DNA of 64,000 nucleotides from Desulfobulbus sp. Tol-SR. GTDB taxonomy: Bacteria; Desulfobacterota; Desulfobulbia; Desulfobulbales; Desulfocapsaceae. Positions 7,860 to 17,135 of this stretch are shown piece after piece. The number at the start of each line of letters is the position of its first letter. The stretch's first letter is position 1. The stretch spans positions 1 through 64,000 of the forward strand of contig JROS01000028.1 of assembly GCA_000769715.1 (NCBI GenBank), given 5' to 3'. Under the pieces are notes generated by a model. That model saw nothing but the letters and a program-made list of their open reading frames with translations. It ran no database searches and was not told the DNA's origin. A program made the position numbers and the translations under genes.

Positions 7860-9317
7860 CTAGCCGCGGAGGCAGGGATGGCGGGCGGCCCGGGTCTCGT
7901 CGAGCCGCCGGAGCTTGGTGCGAACCGGGGCCTGGCGCAGCAGCTCGGGGTTGTCCCGAGCCTCCTGGACCACGGCCTTCAGCGCCGCGACGAACTGGTC
8001 GAGATCATCCCGGCATTCGGTCTCGGTGGGCTCGATCATGATCGCCCCGGGCACCACCAGCGGGAAATAGATCGTCGGCGGATGATAGCCGTAATCGATC
8101 AGGCGTTTGGCGATATCGAGGGTCGTGACCCCGTCGCCGTGCTGCAGCAGATCGGAGAAGACGCACTCGTGCAGGCTCGGCTGGTCGTAGGGCAGATGCA
8201 GCGTCCCCTTGAGCCGCGCCTTGAGATAATTGGCGTTCAGCACCGCCAGCCGGCTGGCCTGGCGCAGATCCTCCGGCCCCATGCTGCGGATATAGCTCCA
8301 GGCCCGCACCAGGACGCTGAAATTGCCGTGGAAGGCATGGAGCCGGCCGATCGACTCCGGTCCGCCGGCGGCCAGACGGTAGCCGCCCTCGTCTTTGACC
8401 ACCCGCGGCGCCGGCAGAAACGATTCCAGGGCCTTGACCACGCAGACCGGACCGGCCCCCGGCCCGCCGCCGCCATGGGGGGTCGAGAAGGTCTTGTGGA
8501 GGTTGAGGTGCATCACGTCGATGCCGCATTTCCGCGCATCGGCGATGCCCATGATGGCGTTCATGTTGGCGCCGTCGCCGTAGACCAGACCGCCGCCGGC
8601 GTGGACGACAGCGGCGATGGCACCGATGTTGCTCTCGAAGATGCCGAGGGTGTTGGGGTTGGTGAGCATGATGCCGGCGGTCTCGCCGTCCATCGCCGCC
8701 GCCACCGTCTCGACCGCCAGGCGGCCGTCGGCGCCGGACTTGAGCGGCACCGGGGTGAAGCCGCAGAGGGCGGCACTGGCCGGATTGGTGCCATGGGCGG
8801 TATCCGGGATCAGGATCCTGGTCCGGCGCTCACCGCGGCTTTGAAACCAGGCGGCGAAGATCAGCATCCCCGCCAGCTCCCCCTGGGCCCCGGCCGACGG
8901 CTGGAGCGAGACGGCGTCGAGGCCGGTGATCGCCGCCAGGAATTCCTGGAGCTCGAACATGATCCGCAGCACCCCCTGGCAACAGGCATCCTCGAGCATC
9001 GGGTGGACGCAGGCGATCTCCGGGGTAGCCGCCAGTCGGTCGTTGAGCTTGGGGTTGTACTTCATCGTGCAGGAACCGAGAGGATACATGCCGGAATCGA
9101 CGCCGAAGTTCCACTGCGACAGCCGGGTGTAATGGCGCACCACGTCGATCTCGCTGAGGTCGGGGAAATCGGGCCCCTCACCGCAGAGATCGGCATCGAC
9201 CGGCGCGCTCGGCACCTCGGCCGCCACCATGCTCATCCCCCGCCGCCCCTTGCTGCCCTTTTCCCACAGCAGGGGTTCATTGAGTATCAGGCCGCTGGCC
9301 CCGACGATCCCGTTCAT
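7860..9317 (-). CDS. gcvPB: glycine dehydrogenase (decarboxylating) subunit 2
   Basis: This is the PLP-bearing half of the split P-protein that decarboxylates glycine and passes the aminomethyl group to GcvH. At 485 residues it is normal for the split form. The PLP-lysine region is visible as HLNLHKTFSTPHGGGGPG, with the glycine-rich loop after it, and TDTAHGTNPASA-type sequence (here PDTAHGTNPASAA) upstream. Its start overlaps the stop of gcvPA by four bases. The two-subunit architecture is common in deltaproteobacteria, Firmicutes and archaea, unlike the single-chain GcvP of enterobacteria. Confidence 0.95.
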   Translation of the reverse strand: MNGIVGASGLILNEPLLWEKGSKGRRGMSMVAAEVPSAPVDADLCGEGPDFPDLSEIDVVRHYTRLSQWNFGVDSGMYPLGSCTMKYNPKLNDRLAATPEIACVHPMLEDACCQGVLRIMFELQEFLAAITGLDAVSLQPSAGAQGELAGMLIFAAWFQSRGERRTRILIPDTAHGTNPASAALCGFTPVPLKSGADGRLAVETVAAAMDGETAGIMLTNPNTLGIFESNIGAIAAVVHAGGGLVYGDGANMNAIMGIADARKCGIDVMHLNLHKTFSTPHGGGGPGAGPVCVVKALESFLPAPRVVKDEGGYRLAAGGPESIGRLHAFHGNFSVLVRAWSYIRSMGPEDLRQASRLAVLNANYLKARLKGTLHLPYDQPSLHECVFSDLLQHGDGVTTLDIAKRLIDYGYHPPTIYFPLVVPGAIMIEPTETECRDDLDQFVAALKAVVQEARDNPELLRQAPVRTKLRRLDETRAARHPCLRG

Positions 9318-10648
9318 GGCCGCACCTCGCTGATGACCGTGTCCAGATCCTTTTTCGTCGCCTTCTCGGTGACACAGAACAGCCAGCAGCCGGCAAGCTG
9401 CGGATAGGAGCCGCCGAGATCGATTCCGGCGACGATCCCCCGCTCCTGCAGCCGTCGCCGCACCGCGGCGAAATCGCCGCCGAAACGGAGGACGAACTCA
9501 TTGAAGGTCGGACCGCTGAACACCAGTTCGGCCCCGGCCCCGACCAGTCCGGCCTTGAGATATTCGCTCAGGTCGTAGTTGAGCCGGGCCAGCTGCCGCA
9601 GGCCGCTGCCGCCGAGCGAGGCCATGTAGATCGCGGTGGTCAGGGCGCATAGCCCCTGGTTCGAGCAGATGTTCGAGGTCGCCTTCTCCCGGCGGATATG
9701 CTGCTCGCGGGTCGACAGGGTGAGGACGAAACCGCGCCGGCCCTCGAGATCGACGGTCTCGCCGACCAGCCGCCCCGGCAGGCTGCGGACAAACTCGCCG
9801 CGGCAGGCGAACATGCCGAGCGCCGCCCCGCCGAAGGACACCGGCAGGCCGAGGCTCTGGCCCTCGCCGCAGGCGATATCGGCCCCGCCCTGGCCGGGGT
9901 TGCGGTACAGCCCGTAGGCCAGCGGTTCGGTGAAGGCGGCGACCAAGAGCGCCCCGGCATCATGGACGGGCTCGGCGACCCGCTTCAGATCCTCGACCAC
10001 ACCGAAGAAGTTGGGGGACTGGAGCGCCACCGCCGCCAGTCCGTCGACGCCCTGCAGGAGGGAGAGGTCGGTGCGGCCGTCGGCGCCGCATGGCAGGTCG
10101 ATGATCTCGTAGCCGGTCGGCCGCAGGTAGGATTTGACCACCTCGCGATAGTGGGGGTGAACGGCGGTCGACACCGCCACCCGGCGGCTGCGCTTGACGA
10201 TCCTGAGTCCCATCAGCAGTCCTTCGGCCAGGGCCGAGGCGCCGTCATAGAGGGAGGCGTTGGCGACGTCGAGGCCGAGCAATCTGGCGGTCAGGGTCTG
10301 GTACTCGAAGATGCCCTGCAGGGTGCCCTGGGCCATTTCCGGTTGATAGGGGGTGTAGGAGGTGAGGAATTCCGAGCGGCCGGCCAGGGATCGCACGATT
10401 TCCGGAATATAGTGATGGTACCTGCCGGCCCCGACCAGCATGCAGTGGTCCGGACCGACCGTCATCGTCGCGGCGATGTCGCCCATCAGGTCGCCCAGCT
10501 GCCACTCGGTCATCGCCGCCGGGACTCCAATCGCTCCGTCGCAGCGGCAGCCGGCCGGAATCGAGGTGAACAGCTCGTCCAGGTCGGGACGACCGATCAC
10601 CGCCAGCATTTCCCGGATCTCTTCCGGGGTATGGGGCAGATAGCGCAT
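9314..10648 (-). CDS. gcvPA: glycine dehydrogenase (decarboxylating) subunit 1
   Basis: This is the N-terminal half of the split P-protein, 444 residues, the usual length. It begins MRYLPHTPEEIREML and contains the family segment FLTSYTPYQPEMAQGTLQ and the later ATSNICSNQGLCAL. It lacks the PLP lysine, which is in gcvPB, and must pair with that subunit. It is separated from gcvH by three bases, so gcvT-gcvH-gcvPA-gcvPB-lipB-lipA reads as one operon on the minus strand. Confidence 0.95.
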   Translation of the reverse strand: MRYLPHTPEEIREMLAVIGRPDLDELFTSIPAGCRCDGAIGVPAAMTEWQLGDLMGDIAATMTVGPDHCMLVGAGRYHHYIPEIVRSLAGRSEFLTSYTPYQPEMAQGTLQGIFEYQTLTARLLGLDVANASLYDGASALAEGLLMGLRIVKRSRRVAVSTAVHPHYREVVKSYLRPTGYEIIDLPCGADGRTDLSLLQGVDGLAAVALQSPNFFGVVEDLKRVAEPVHDAGALLVAAFTEPLAYGLYRNPGQGGADIACGEGQSLGLPVSFGGAALGMFACRGEFVRSLPGRLVGETVDLEGRRGFVLTLSTREQHIRREKATSNICSNQGLCALTTAIYMASLGGSGLRQLARLNYDLSEYLKAGLVGAGAELVFSGPTFNEFVLRFGGDFAAVRRRLQERGIVAGIDLGGSYPQLAGCWLFCVTEKATKKDLDTVISEVRP

Positions 10649-10651
10649 GGC

Positions 10652-11047
10652 TCAGCCCCTCAGCATCTCGAGATAGTCCTCGGCCGACATCAGCTCGTCG
10701 TACTCGCCGACATCGGTCACCCGGATCTCGACGATCCAGGCGCCGTACGGGTCCTGGTTGATCAGTTCCGGCGTATCGACCAGGGCCTCGTTGACCGCCA
10801 CCACTTCCCCCCCCACCGGCATGTAGATTTCCGACACGGCCTTGACCGACTCCAGGGTGCCGAACTCGTCGCCCTTCTCGAAGATGTCGCCGATCTCCGG
10901 CATCTCGACATAGACAATATCCCCCAGCTGATCCTGGGCGTAGTCGCTGACCCCGATCCGCACCGTCTCGCCATCGACGGCTGCCCATTCGTGGTCTTCG
11001 GTGTAACGCACAGTCTCCGGAAAATCGAGTTCGCTCAGGTCCTTCAT
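10652..11047 (-). CDS. gcvH: glycine cleavage system H protein
   Basis: GcvH carries the lipoyl arm that shuttles the aminomethyl group between P, T and L proteins. The 131-residue protein has the lipoylation motif GTLESVKAVSE with Lys69 as the modified residue, and the typical opening VRYTEDHEWA. It sits between gcvT and gcvPA on the same strand, and the two enzymes that would lipoylate it are encoded downstream in the same operon. Confidence 0.95.
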   Translation of the reverse strand: MKDLSELDFPETVRYTEDHEWAAVDGETVRIGVSDYAQDQLGDIVYVEMPEIGDIFEKGDEFGTLESVKAVSEIYMPVGGEVVAVNEALVDTPELINQDPYGAWIVEIRVTDVGEYDELMSAEDYLEMLRG

Positions 11048-11069
11048 CGTCTCCGTCCTCCCATCGGTT

Positions 11070-12344
11070 TTACAGCATTGACGTTATGGGGTGCCGCGCC
11101 GACCGATGAGGCCGGATATCCGTGCGGATCTCGACCCTGATCTGGCGCCGGCCGTCGGTGATACTGACCGTGGCTCCGGCAGCCAATGGCCGGTTGACCT
11201 TGATGAAACCGCAACTGAGACCGCGCGGCCGGAAGTCGGCCGGCCGGCCCTCGGCGGGTGGAGTCGCCACGCTGACGATCACCTCGCCGACCCGGTCGAT
11301 CGCCATGTCGGTGGCGCAGGTCAGCACCTGGCCTATTGTATCACCTTGCCGATCGGTTACAAAGGTGTCTTTTCCGACCGTGATCTTTCGCGGATCGAAG
11401 CCGGCAAAGGGCAGGGTGTAGGCATCGCCCGGGTCGTCGCGCAGGGCCGAAGCACCGATGAACTCCTTGGTGAAGGCGGTCCCGCCGCCGTCCCACGGCA
11501 GGGTGAACAGCCAGGGATTGTTGACGAAGGGCCACGGGCCGATGTCCTGATGGGACAGGGGCAACACCGCGCCGGTGCGCAGCGAGTCGCGGGCGGCCAG
11601 ACCGCAGGGCAGCAGGCCGAACTCCTCGCCGGCGGCCAGCACCGTCTGCCACAGCGGCACGATCCGGTCGGCGGCGACGAACAGCTCGAAGCCGAACTCG
11701 CCGGTGTAGCCGGTCCGCGACAGCAGCAGCGGCGTGCCGTCGTTCAGTCGTACCGGCACCGGGGTCTGCAGCTCGCCAAAGCCGCCCTTGCAGGAAAAAT
11801 AGACCATGTCGGCCAGGACCGGACCGGGGTCGTGAAGCACTTTGGCGAGGATCCTGGCGGCCAGCGGCCCCTGGATGTCCATCTTGCCGAGTTGGTCGCC
11901 GCAGTCGCTGATCCTGACCCCGGAACCGCCCTGACTCTCGAGATGACCGGCCACCACCGGTCCCATCCCGGCGTTGACCACCACCATCCAGGCCGTCTCG
12001 GCCAGCCGGTAGACGATGGCGTCATCGATGACCGCGCCGGCGGCGGCGAGGAAGACCCCGTAGACGCAGCGGCCGATCGCCAGCGGCCCTTTATCCCGGC
12101 CCTGGCAGCGGTCCAGATCCTTGGTGAAGCAGCGCTGGAGCAGGTCCCTCGCCCCGTCCCCGTCCAGACCGATCACCGCCATGTGGCTGGTATCGAAGAT
12201 CCCGGCCGCCTCGATGACCGCCAGGTGCTCGGCCCTGGCTCCGGCGGGATACCACAGCGGCATGTCGTACGAACCGAAACGGGCCATGTTCGCCCCTTGC
12301 CCGAGATGCCATTGATGCAGCGGCGTCATTCGCAGTTGATCCAT
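11070..12344 (-). CDS. gcvT: aminomethyltransferase (T protein)
   Basis: GcvT releases ammonia and makes methylene-tetrahydrofolate from aminomethyl-GcvH. The 424-residue chain has the family opening TPLHQWHLGQGANMARFGSYDMP, the GIFDTSHM segment near residue 48 and the TGYTGEFGFELF motif in the middle. It is somewhat longer than the 360-375 residues most common in the family. It is the first clearly coding gene of the minus-strand gcv/lip operon. Confidence 0.92.
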   Translation of the reverse strand: MDQLRMTPLHQWHLGQGANMARFGSYDMPLWYPAGARAEHLAVIEAAGIFDTSHMAVIGLDGDGARDLLQRCFTKDLDRCQGRDKGPLAIGRCVYGVFLAAAGAVIDDAIVYRLAETAWMVVVNAGMGPVVAGHLESQGGSGVRISDCGDQLGKMDIQGPLAARILAKVLHDPGPVLADMVYFSCKGGFGELQTPVPVRLNDGTPLLLSRTGYTGEFGFELFVAADRIVPLWQTVLAAGEEFGLLPCGLAARDSLRTGAVLPLSHQDIGPWPFVNNPWLFTLPWDGGGTAFTKEFIGASALRDDPGDAYTLPFAGFDPRKITVGKDTFVTDRQGDTIGQVLTCATDMAIDRVGEVIVSVATPPAEGRPADFRPRGLSCGFIKVNRPLAAGATVSITDGRRQIRVEIRTDIRPHRSARHPITSML

Positions 12345-12387
12345 CGTCTCACCTCGCCTGTTGTCTTCGGCGGCGACCGCGGACCGC

Positions 12388-12573
12388 TCAGCGGGTCAGC
12401 GGCACCTTGAGATTGACACTCCCGTTGACGACAAAGGTCCCGACCGCGGCAACGCCGTCGATCGCCGCCGCCTGCTGGTCCGGGACCGCCTCGGCGACCT
12501 TCTTGAACGGCATCCGGCCATCCTTGATGGTGATTGAGGCTTCGTCCAGGTTGAAACGGCTCTTGCATTTAAT
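12388..12573 (-). pseudogene. coding-like frame lacking ATG/GTG/TTG start, unknown
   Basis: Just upstream of gcvT the minus strand has a frame open for about 61 codons that ends at TGA (12388-12390) and reads like a real small protein (for example FNLDEASITIKDGRMPFKKV near its beginning). The nearest upstream stop leaves only five codons before ATT-AAA-TGC, and no ATG, GTG or TTG start is available except an internal ATG that would give 41 residues. It could be a gene with a rare AUU start, a 3' remnant of a lost gene, or a chance frame. No Shine-Dalgarno sequence is seen. Confidence 0.3.
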
Positions 12574-12626
12574 AAAAAAGCTACGCTATACTGGATATGT
12601 TGTCAATGTCACAACTAAAAATAGAC

Positions 12627-12650
12627 AATATCATCATTTTGGGTGATATT
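12627..12650. repeat. inverted repeat in divergent gcv/lpdA promoter zone
   Basis: AATATCA and TGATATT form perfect 7-bp arms separated by ten bases, just upstream of lpdA and opposite the gcv operon. This is a plausible operator for shared regulation, but no regulator gene is adjacent. Confidence 0.35.
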
Positions 12651-12688
12651 TTATTACGGATTCCGCAACGATCGGGAGGAGACCGCCC

Positions 12689-14101
12689 ATGCAGATCGCC
12701 ATCCTCGGCGCCGGAACGGGCGGTTATGTCGCCGCCATCCGCGCCGCCCAGTCGGGCGCCAGCGTCACCCTGGTTGAAAAAGGCCCCATCGGCGGCACCT
12801 GTCTGAACTGGGGCTGCATTCCCTCGAAGATCTTCAAGCAGACTGCCGACACCCTCGGGGCAATCCGCACCGCCGGAGAATTCGCCATCGCCGCCGGTAC
12901 CGCCGCCCGCTGCGACATGCCGGCCCTGGTCGCCAGAAAGGAGCGGATCATCGACATCCAGGCCGGCGGCATCCGCAACCTGCTGCAAAAGCATGGGGTC
13001 CGGGTCGTTACCGGTACCGGCCGGATCAGCGCCATGCACGAGCTGGCGGTTGCCGCCGCCACCGGAGAAGAGCTCGAGATCGCCTGGGACCGGCTGATCG
13101 TCGCGACCGGCAGCCGTCCAGCCCCGATTGCCGCCTTCCCCTTCGACTCGCGCCGGATCCTGTCGAGCGATGACATCTTTTCCCTCCAGTCCATCCCCGA
13201 GTCGCTGGCCATCGTCGGCGGCGGCGTCATCGGCTGCGAGCTGGCCTGCATCTTCGCCGGCCTCGGCAGCCGGGTGACCCTGATCGAGGCGATGGACCGG
13301 ATCCTGCCCCTGCCGTCAGTGGACGAGGACTGCGGCAAACTGCTGCTGCGGGAGATGAAAAAACAGAAGATCCGGGTGCTGCCCGGCGCCACCGTCCTGT
13401 CGGCAACTCCGGTCGGCGAGCGGATCGAACTGCGCGTCGGCCCGGCCGGCGCCGACTCTTCCGCCAGGCTGCAGCCGGAATCCTGCGACAAGGTGCTGGT
13501 CAGCATCGGCCGGATACCCAACAGCGCCGGTATCGGTTTGGAGAGGATCGGGGTCGACTGCGATGCCCGGGGCTGGGTGGTCGCCGATGCGCAGCTGCGG
13601 ACCAGCAACCCCGAGGTCTACGCTATCGGCGATATCCTCGGCCCGGCCCGGATCATGCTTGCCCATGTCGCCTCGACGGAAGGCGAGATCGCCGCCGCCA
13701 ACTGTCTCGGCGCCGACCGGGAAATGGCATACGATATCGTTCCCGGCGCCATCTTCACCATGCCCGAGATCGCCACCGTCGGCCTGACCGAGACCGAGGC
13801 CGCCGCCCGCGGCTGCCGGTTCCGGGCCGACACCGTCCACTTCCGCACCCTCGGCAAGGCCCATGTCATCGGTGAGATCGCCGGGTTCGCCAAGATCGTC
13901 ACCGACCAGCCCAGCGGCCGGATCCTCGGCGTCCAGATCACCGGTCCCCACGCCACCGACCTGATCGCCGAGGCCGTGCTGGCGATGCGCAGCGGCACCA
14001 CGGTCCGGCAGCTGGCCGAAACCATCCACGCCCACCCGACCCTGGCCGAGATCATGCTGGAGACCGCCTTCAAGGCGGTGGACCGCCCCCTGCACGGCTG
14101 A
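12689..14101 (+). CDS. lpdA: dihydrolipoyl dehydrogenase
   Basis: This FAD flavoprotein reoxidises dihydrolipoyl groups, here most likely serving as the L protein of glycine cleavage. The 470-residue chain has the N-terminal FAD fold (ILGAGTGGYVAA), the redox disulphide GGTCLNWGCIPSK (Cys38, Cys43), a second dinucleotide fold (AIVGGGVIGCELA) and the C-terminal active-site histidine segment HAHPTLAE. A strong Shine-Dalgarno sequence GGGAGGAG precedes the ATG. It is transcribed divergently from gcvT-lipA, and together the clusters supply the complete pathway. Confidence 0.95.
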   Translation: MQIAILGAGTGGYVAAIRAAQSGASVTLVEKGPIGGTCLNWGCIPSKIFKQTADTLGAIRTAGEFAIAAGTAARCDMPALVARKERIIDIQAGGIRNLLQKHGVRVVTGTGRISAMHELAVAAATGEELEIAWDRLIVATGSRPAPIAAFPFDSRRILSSDDIFSLQSIPESLAIVGGGVIGCELACIFAGLGSRVTLIEAMDRILPLPSVDEDCGKLLLREMKKQKIRVLPGATVLSATPVGERIELRVGPAGADSSARLQPESCDKVLVSIGRIPNSAGIGLERIGVDCDARGWVVADAQLRTSNPEVYAIGDILGPARIMLAHVASTEGEIAAANCLGADREMAYDIVPGAIFTMPEIATVGLTETEAAARGCRFRADTVHFRTLGKAHVIGEIAGFAKIVTDQPSGRILGVQITGPHATDLIAEAVLAMRSGTTVRQLAETIHAHPTLAEIMLETAFKAVDRPLHG

Positions 14102-14271
14102 CGGACGACGAACGGCAACGATATCACCGGGAGATTGCGTCCAATACCAGTTGATAAAACCACCCGAAACAGGCACAATACAAAAATCCATCGCGGCCGG
14201 TTCGCCTCCGGCGGCCGATCGCGGCGGAAAATTTTCCATCACCGCCCTCCCTAGGATCAGGAGATTGAATA

Positions 14272-15540
14272 TTGCATCTGGATATTCACACCATCATCGA
14301 TCTCCTGTTCATCGGCAATTTCATCTCCGCCGCGGTCCTCATCGCCTATCAAAGCTCTCGAAGGCTGCAGACACCGTACCTCCAGTTCCTGGCCGGGAAA
14401 ATCCTGCAGACCCTGGCCTGGCTGCTGCTCGGACTTCGCGGCGAGGTCAGCGACCTGCTGTCGGTGCATCTCGGCAACAGCCTGCTCCTTACCGCCTTCT
14501 CCCTCGAGGCGCTGGCCCTGGCCACCGTCAAGAAACCGAACCGTGACTGCACCATCCTCTTTCCCATCCTCGGGGCGTGCAGCATTGCCGCATTCCTGTT
14601 GTTCGCCGGACATCCCGGATCCGTGCGCATCGTCGTGGCCTCTTCGGCGACGATGCTGATCTATGGCGCGATGAACCTGTTCATCCTCCGCGACACAACG
14701 GGGTCGGTCTTGCACAAGACCATCGGCGCCAGCTATCTCCTGTTCAACTTCATCCTGTTTTTCCGAGCCGGATTTGCCTTCATCTTTCCTGATATGATTC
14801 TGATGAGCAATATGCCGATCCAGGAAATGACGTTTCTGCCGCTCTACCTCCTGATGCTGGTCGGCGGCATCGGCTTCATCCTGCTGCTGAAAGAACAGAA
14901 CGATCTGCTCCTGCAGGAGAGTGAGGAAAAATACCGTACCCTGGTCGAAGGGGCGCATGAGGCCATCGCCATCATCCAGGATCAGCTGATCGTCTTCGCC
15001 AATCAGAAATCGGCCGATCTGGTCGGGATGCCCCTCACCGATCTGATCGGCAGACCATTTGTTGATTTCATCTGGCCCGACGATCTGAAAACGGTCATGG
15101 AAAACTATGAAAAACGCATGCGAGGGGGTAAGATTGCCGACAGATACGACATGAGAATAATCGGTCCGGATGACACACCGCTGTGGCTGGCGGTCTCGGC
15201 GAAATGGATCCAGTGGCAGAGCAGGCCGGCCTCACTCGATCTGATGACCGACATCACCAGACGCAAGCAGCTGGAGGAAGAACGCGAACGAATCATCGGT
15301 GATTTGCAGCGGGCGCTGTCGGAGGTCAAGACCCTGAGCGGTCTTCTCCCCATCTGCGCCTCGTGCAAGAAGATCCGTGACGACCAGGGATACTGGAACC
15401 AGATCGAAATCTATATCAAAAACCACTCGCAGGCGACCTTCACCCATGGCATCCGCCCTGAGTGCATGAAGAAGCTGTACCCGGAAGTCTATGAAAAAAT
15501 GCTGCGGACGGAGGATGCCGAAGATCGCCAGGTGGCTTGA
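14272..15540 (+). CDS. membrane-anchored PAS sensor protein with cysteine-rich C-terminus
   Basis: The 422-residue protein starts at TTG (14272), supported by AGGAG eight bases upstream. About seven hydrophobic segments fill residues 10-215. They are followed by a PAS domain (residues about 222-330, beginning EEKYRTLVEGAHEAI), a short coiled coil and the C-terminal module LLPICASCKKIRDDQGYWNQ. No histidine kinase, GGDEF or other output domain is present. The C-terminal module is common in sensor proteins and normally has two CxxC pairs; here the second pair reads RPEC instead of CPxC. The function is signal sensing with unknown output. Confidence 0.75.
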   Translation: MHLDIHTIIDLLFIGNFISAAVLIAYQSSRRLQTPYLQFLAGKILQTLAWLLLGLRGEVSDLLSVHLGNSLLLTAFSLEALALATVKKPNRDCTILFPILGACSIAAFLLFAGHPGSVRIVVASSATMLIYGAMNLFILRDTTGSVLHKTIGASYLLFNFILFFRAGFAFIFPDMILMSNMPIQEMTFLPLYLLMLVGGIGFILLLKEQNDLLLQESEEKYRTLVEGAHEAIAIIQDQLIVFANQKSADLVGMPLTDLIGRPFVDFIWPDDLKTVMENYEKRMRGGKIADRYDMRIIGPDDTPLWLAVSAKWIQWQSRPASLDLMTDITRRKQLEEERERIIGDLQRALSEVKTLSGLLPICASCKKIRDDQGYWNQIEIYIKNHSQATFTHGIRPECMKKLYPEVYEKMLRTEDAEDRQVA

Positions 15541-15625
15541 TCGCTTCTTTCGATGACTCCGCCGATACCAGGCCGATGAAACCTCGCCTTTCCATCAACC
15601 AGCCGGTTCCCTGAAACCCGAGAAT

Positions 15626-16738
15626 ATGCCCAGGCCCGCATCACAACAACCTGCAGCGAACCTACCGCAGACTGCGCGAAAAAAAACACCGCGGAGTGCC
15701 GCCGCCCCAAGGAAAAAAGGCAGGAAAGGGACGCGGGGCAAAAAGAAACCGGCCATCTCCCTGCGCCGTAATGCCCTGCTGTTGAGCATCGAGATCAGCG
15801 GCCTGGCGATCGCCGGGATTGCGGCCATCATCGCTCTGCTCGGCTATTCGGCCAACCGTTTTGCCGGTACCCGGATCTTTTCCAGCCTTCTCCCCTTTGC
15901 CGGCGGCATCTTCGGCTTCATCGTCCTCACCGCCATCCTGCTCATTGGCTGGCGACGGCTGCGCCCCCGGCTGCAGGGCTGGTCGCCCCATCTCCCCGCC
16001 GCCATCGCCTTCGGCCTGGCATTCGCGGCCGGTCTGCTGACAATGCAGGACCATTTTCACCAGGCCTTCGGTTACTACCGGACCCTGGTCGGCGGCAAGG
16101 AAGAGGCTGGTCGTGTCACCCTCGCCCATCAGGTCTTTGCCGCTTACCGCCGCCTGGAGACGCCGGCCCTGGAGAAACTGATCGACCGCGCCCAGCCCTA
16201 CCACCCGGCCATCGAGGAGGCGGCCAGGACCTACGCCATCGATGTCGATCTGCTGCAGGGCCTCGCCGCCACCGAATCCTCGTATCTACCGCGGCAGAGC
16301 CATGACGGCGGCCAGGGACTGTTCCAGATCACCCAGATTCCGGCCGCGGCCAGAGAAAAGGTCGACCGGCTGTTCGCCCCGGAGCTGCGGGTCCTGGACA
16401 ATCCGCGCTACAACGCCCACCTCGGCGCGGCCACCCTCAGACATTATCTCACCGAGATGAAGGATGACCTGTTCCTCGGCCTGCTCGCCTATAACATCGG
16501 CCCGGCCAACGGCGGCCTGCGCTTCATCATGGAACAGTACGGGGCGACCGACTTCGTCACCATCCAGCCTTACCTGCAGCGGCTCCCGCGTGACTATCCG
16601 ATCCGGGTCCTGTCCTACTCCCTCGCCTTCCGCATCCAGCAGCGGGAGGGCCGGCTCCTCGCCTATGAAGAAGGCGGCAACGCCATCCGCATCCAGGGCA
16701 TCGGCATCCCCGGCATAGGTCGGGGATTGTCGCAATGA
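15626..16738 (+). CDS. membrane-anchored lytic transglycosylase (SLT family)
   Basis: This is a peptidoglycan-cleaving enzyme. The 370-residue product has a very basic N-terminal tail (lysine/arginine/proline-rich, about residues 1-47), three hydrophobic segments (about 50-75, 85-110, 120-140) and then a C-terminal goose-lysozyme-like transglycosylase domain. The catalytic glutamate lies in LQGLAATESSYLPRQSHDGG, followed by GLFQIT and the later AYNIGPANG motif, as in Slt70/MltC-type domains. Its stop overlaps the start of the cupin gene. The arrangement suggests it acts in the periplasm while tethered to the inner membrane. Confidence 0.85.
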   Translation: MPRPASQQPAANLPQTARKKTPRSAAAPRKKGRKGTRGKKKPAISLRRNALLLSIEISGLAIAGIAAIIALLGYSANRFAGTRIFSSLLPFAGGIFGFIVLTAILLIGWRRLRPRLQGWSPHLPAAIAFGLAFAAGLLTMQDHFHQAFGYYRTLVGGKEEAGRVTLAHQVFAAYRRLETPALEKLIDRAQPYHPAIEEAARTYAIDVDLLQGLAATESSYLPRQSHDGGQGLFQITQIPAAAREKVDRLFAPELRVLDNPRYNAHLGAATLRHYLTEMKDDLFLGLLAYNIGPANGGLRFIMEQYGATDFVTIQPYLQRLPRDYPIRVLSYSLAFRIQQREGRLLAYEEGGNAIRIQGIGIPGIGRGLSQ

Positions 16739-17118
16739 ACGCCGTGATCAGGCATATCCGGCCGCAATCGGAATGCTTTATCGCCGAAGGCTGCCATATC
16801 ATCGAACTGCTGCAGGCTGACGACGACCCGCAGCTGTCGATCGCCCGCGCCCGGGTCGAACCGGGCCGGACCACCCGCTGGCACCGGCTGCGGGGTACGG
16901 TCGAACGCTATGTCATCCTTGCGGGCGAAGCCCTGGTCGAAATCGGCGGCCTGCCGCCCCGACAGGTCCGCCCCGGCGATGTGATCCTGATCCCACCCGC
17001 CCGCCGCCAGCGGATCACCAACAGCGGCACGGGCGACCTGCTCTTTCTCGCCATCTGCACCCCGCCTTTTCAGCCTGAAAACTACGAGGATATCGAACGA
17101 CTCATTGGACCGGAATGA
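16735..17118 (+). CDS. cupin-domain protein
   Basis: The 127-residue single-domain cupin contains the first cupin motif in diverged form (TTRWHRLRGTVERYVILAGEALVEIGG) and the second (RPGDVILIPPARRQRITNSG). Such proteins bind a metal and may be enzymes or small-molecule sensors; the substrate is not apparent. It overlaps the transglycosylase gene by four bases and is followed immediately by a pirin, itself a bicupin, so the pair may act together. Confidence 0.8.
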   Translation: MNAVIRHIRPQSECFIAEGCHIIELLQADDDPQLSIARARVEPGRTTRWHRLRGTVERYVILAGEALVEIGGLPPRQVRPGDVILIPPARRQRITNSGTGDLLFLAICTPPFQPENYEDIERLIGPE

Positions 17119-17135
17119 AACCCGAGGAGAAAGCC

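Larger units (their letters stand above)
12345..12688. other. intergenic region between gcvT and lpdA
   Basis: The gap holds a coding-like minus-strand frame without a normal start codon (12388-12573) and an AT-rich divergent promoter zone (about 12570-12660). That zone contains TTGACA-like hexamers on the minus strand, a perfect 7-bp inverted repeat AATATCA/TGATATT (12627-12650) and the lpdA ribosome-binding site GGAGGAG. I looked for the conserved core of a glycine riboswitch upstream of gcvT and did not find it. Confidence 0.5.

Noticed and set aside
7857-9407. 516-codon open frame on the plus strand opposite gcvPB
   Set aside because: It mirrors the well-supported gcvPB gene on the other strand; its composition (runs of Gly, Asp, Arg, His) is typical of antisense frames in GC-rich DNA.
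12345-12600. Glycine riboswitch upstream of gcvT
   Set aside because: The conserved core sequences expected for that riboswitch class were not found on the minus strand.
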